Below, in pieces: positions 61,857 to 62,123 of a stretch of 62,123 bases of DNA (position 1 is the first letter of the stretch; every line of letters begins with the position of its first letter). The notes beneath the pieces are model-generated. The model saw only the letters and a list, made by a program, of their open reading frames with translations, did not search any database and was not told the DNA's origin. Location of the stretch: assembly GCA_013003715.1 (NCBI GenBank), contig JABDIN010000081.1:1-62123 (forward strand). The letters are read 5' to 3'. The position numbers were made by a program, and so were the translations under genes. Source of the stretch: Desulfobacteraceae bacterium (GTDB lineage: Bacteria; Desulfobacterota; Desulfobacteria; Desulfobacterales; Desulfosarcinaceae).

Positions 61857-62123
61857 CTACTCCGCCTTTAGATCGTTATAGTTCAGGTCGACAGTCATAT
61901 TCCCGTCGACCACTATATCAATCTCTTTGTCAAAAGATCCTACAGATATATGTAATTTAACTGTGTCGCCGCCAGTGAAAATTTGAGGAATCTTTGAATT
62001 CCCCTGGGTAGAACTTGGTTCTTTTATTAAGGTGGAGATTTCACCGCTGGATTCAAACAAGATATAACCGGTGGCACCGGCATACTTTACGCCAACCGTG
62101 GCAATTACACCGAACATTTCATC
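61857..62123 (-). CDS. Hypothetical protein, possibly cut by the window edge
   Basis: At least 86 residues, beta-rich: VGVKYAGATGYILFESSG, then FTGGDTVKLHISVGSFDKEIDIVVDGNMTVDLNYNDL. An ATG lies at 62117, but the frame stays open to the window end (codons GAT GAA before it), so the gene may continue. No signal peptide is seen in this part. The family is not recognised. Confidence 0.45.
   Translation of the reverse strand, partial: DEMFGVIATVGVKYAGATGYILFESSGEISTLIKEPSSTQGNSKIPQIFTGGDTVKLHISVGSFDKEIDIVVDGNMTVDLNYNDLKAE

Overview
The window looks like a chromosomal segment of a sulfate-reducing or syntrophic Desulfobacterota bacterium (Desulfobacteraceae/Desulfosarcinaceae-like). This is inferred from gene content, not from a marker gene. 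The supporting genes are an HdrA/MvhD-type electron-transfer protein next to NuoE/NuoF/HoxU-like subunits, two PAS sigma-54 activators, DUF3786, DUF2284, DUF3795 and CGGC proteins, a LuxR-type regulator carrying a corrinoid-protein-type 4Fe-4S motif, and an EFR1-type ferredoxin. No rRNA, tRNA, CRISPR array, phage or transposase gene was seen.

Layout. 1-10.8 kb: end of a class V aminotransferase, an outer-membrane beta-barrel, an SDR, a SpoIIE-type phosphatase, pspC-pspA behind a good sigma-54 promoter, an EamA transporter, a LOG protein, a large transglutaminase-like membrane protein, and a Dus-TruC tRNA modification pair. 11-18 kb: a 1430-residue secreted nuclease and a 5'-nucleotidase lipoprotein, separated by a 737-bp gap that holds copy 1 of a dispersed repeat. 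18-25 kb: a TIGR02594-like amidase, a TVP38/flavoprotein-disulfide reductase fusion, an ECF sigma/anti-sigma pair, a KAS III-like enzyme and a CreD-like protein. 25-33 kb: a 1312-residue membrane patatin with internal repeats, copy 2 of the dispersed repeat, a membrane protein with a Cys-rich tail, a protein with pentameric-channel-like topology, and a beta-propeller-like lipoprotein.

33-41 kb: a leftward run of small genes (ASCH, unknown, DUF3795, two methyltransferases, CGGC, thioesterase, a DUF7661-like protein, a membrane protein), then a LuxR/Fe-S regulator. That regulator is divergent from two DUF3786 genes and a DUF2284 gene, with a 20-bp perfect palindrome between them. 41-51 kb: the most coherent system, nuoE-like, nuoF-like, hoxU-like and hdrA/mvhD-like genes in one leftward operon. 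Behind it lie two related PAS sigma-54 activators and a NifX-like protein. The nuoE-like operon and one activator gene each have a -24/-12 promoter, with TGAAACA...TGTTTCA inverted repeats about 120 bp upstream of the predicted start. This suggests one autoregulated redox regulon. 51-62 kb: a lone arginine deiminase, a PilZ protein, a eukaryote-like HisH-HisF fusion, a second SpoIIE-type phosphatase, lipoproteins, a strong terminator, a LuxR-gene remnant, an EFR1-type membrane ferredoxin, a PhzF-family protein and an edge-truncated gene.

All calls rest on reading translated motifs by eye. No database search was run, so family names for the less conserved proteins are provisional.
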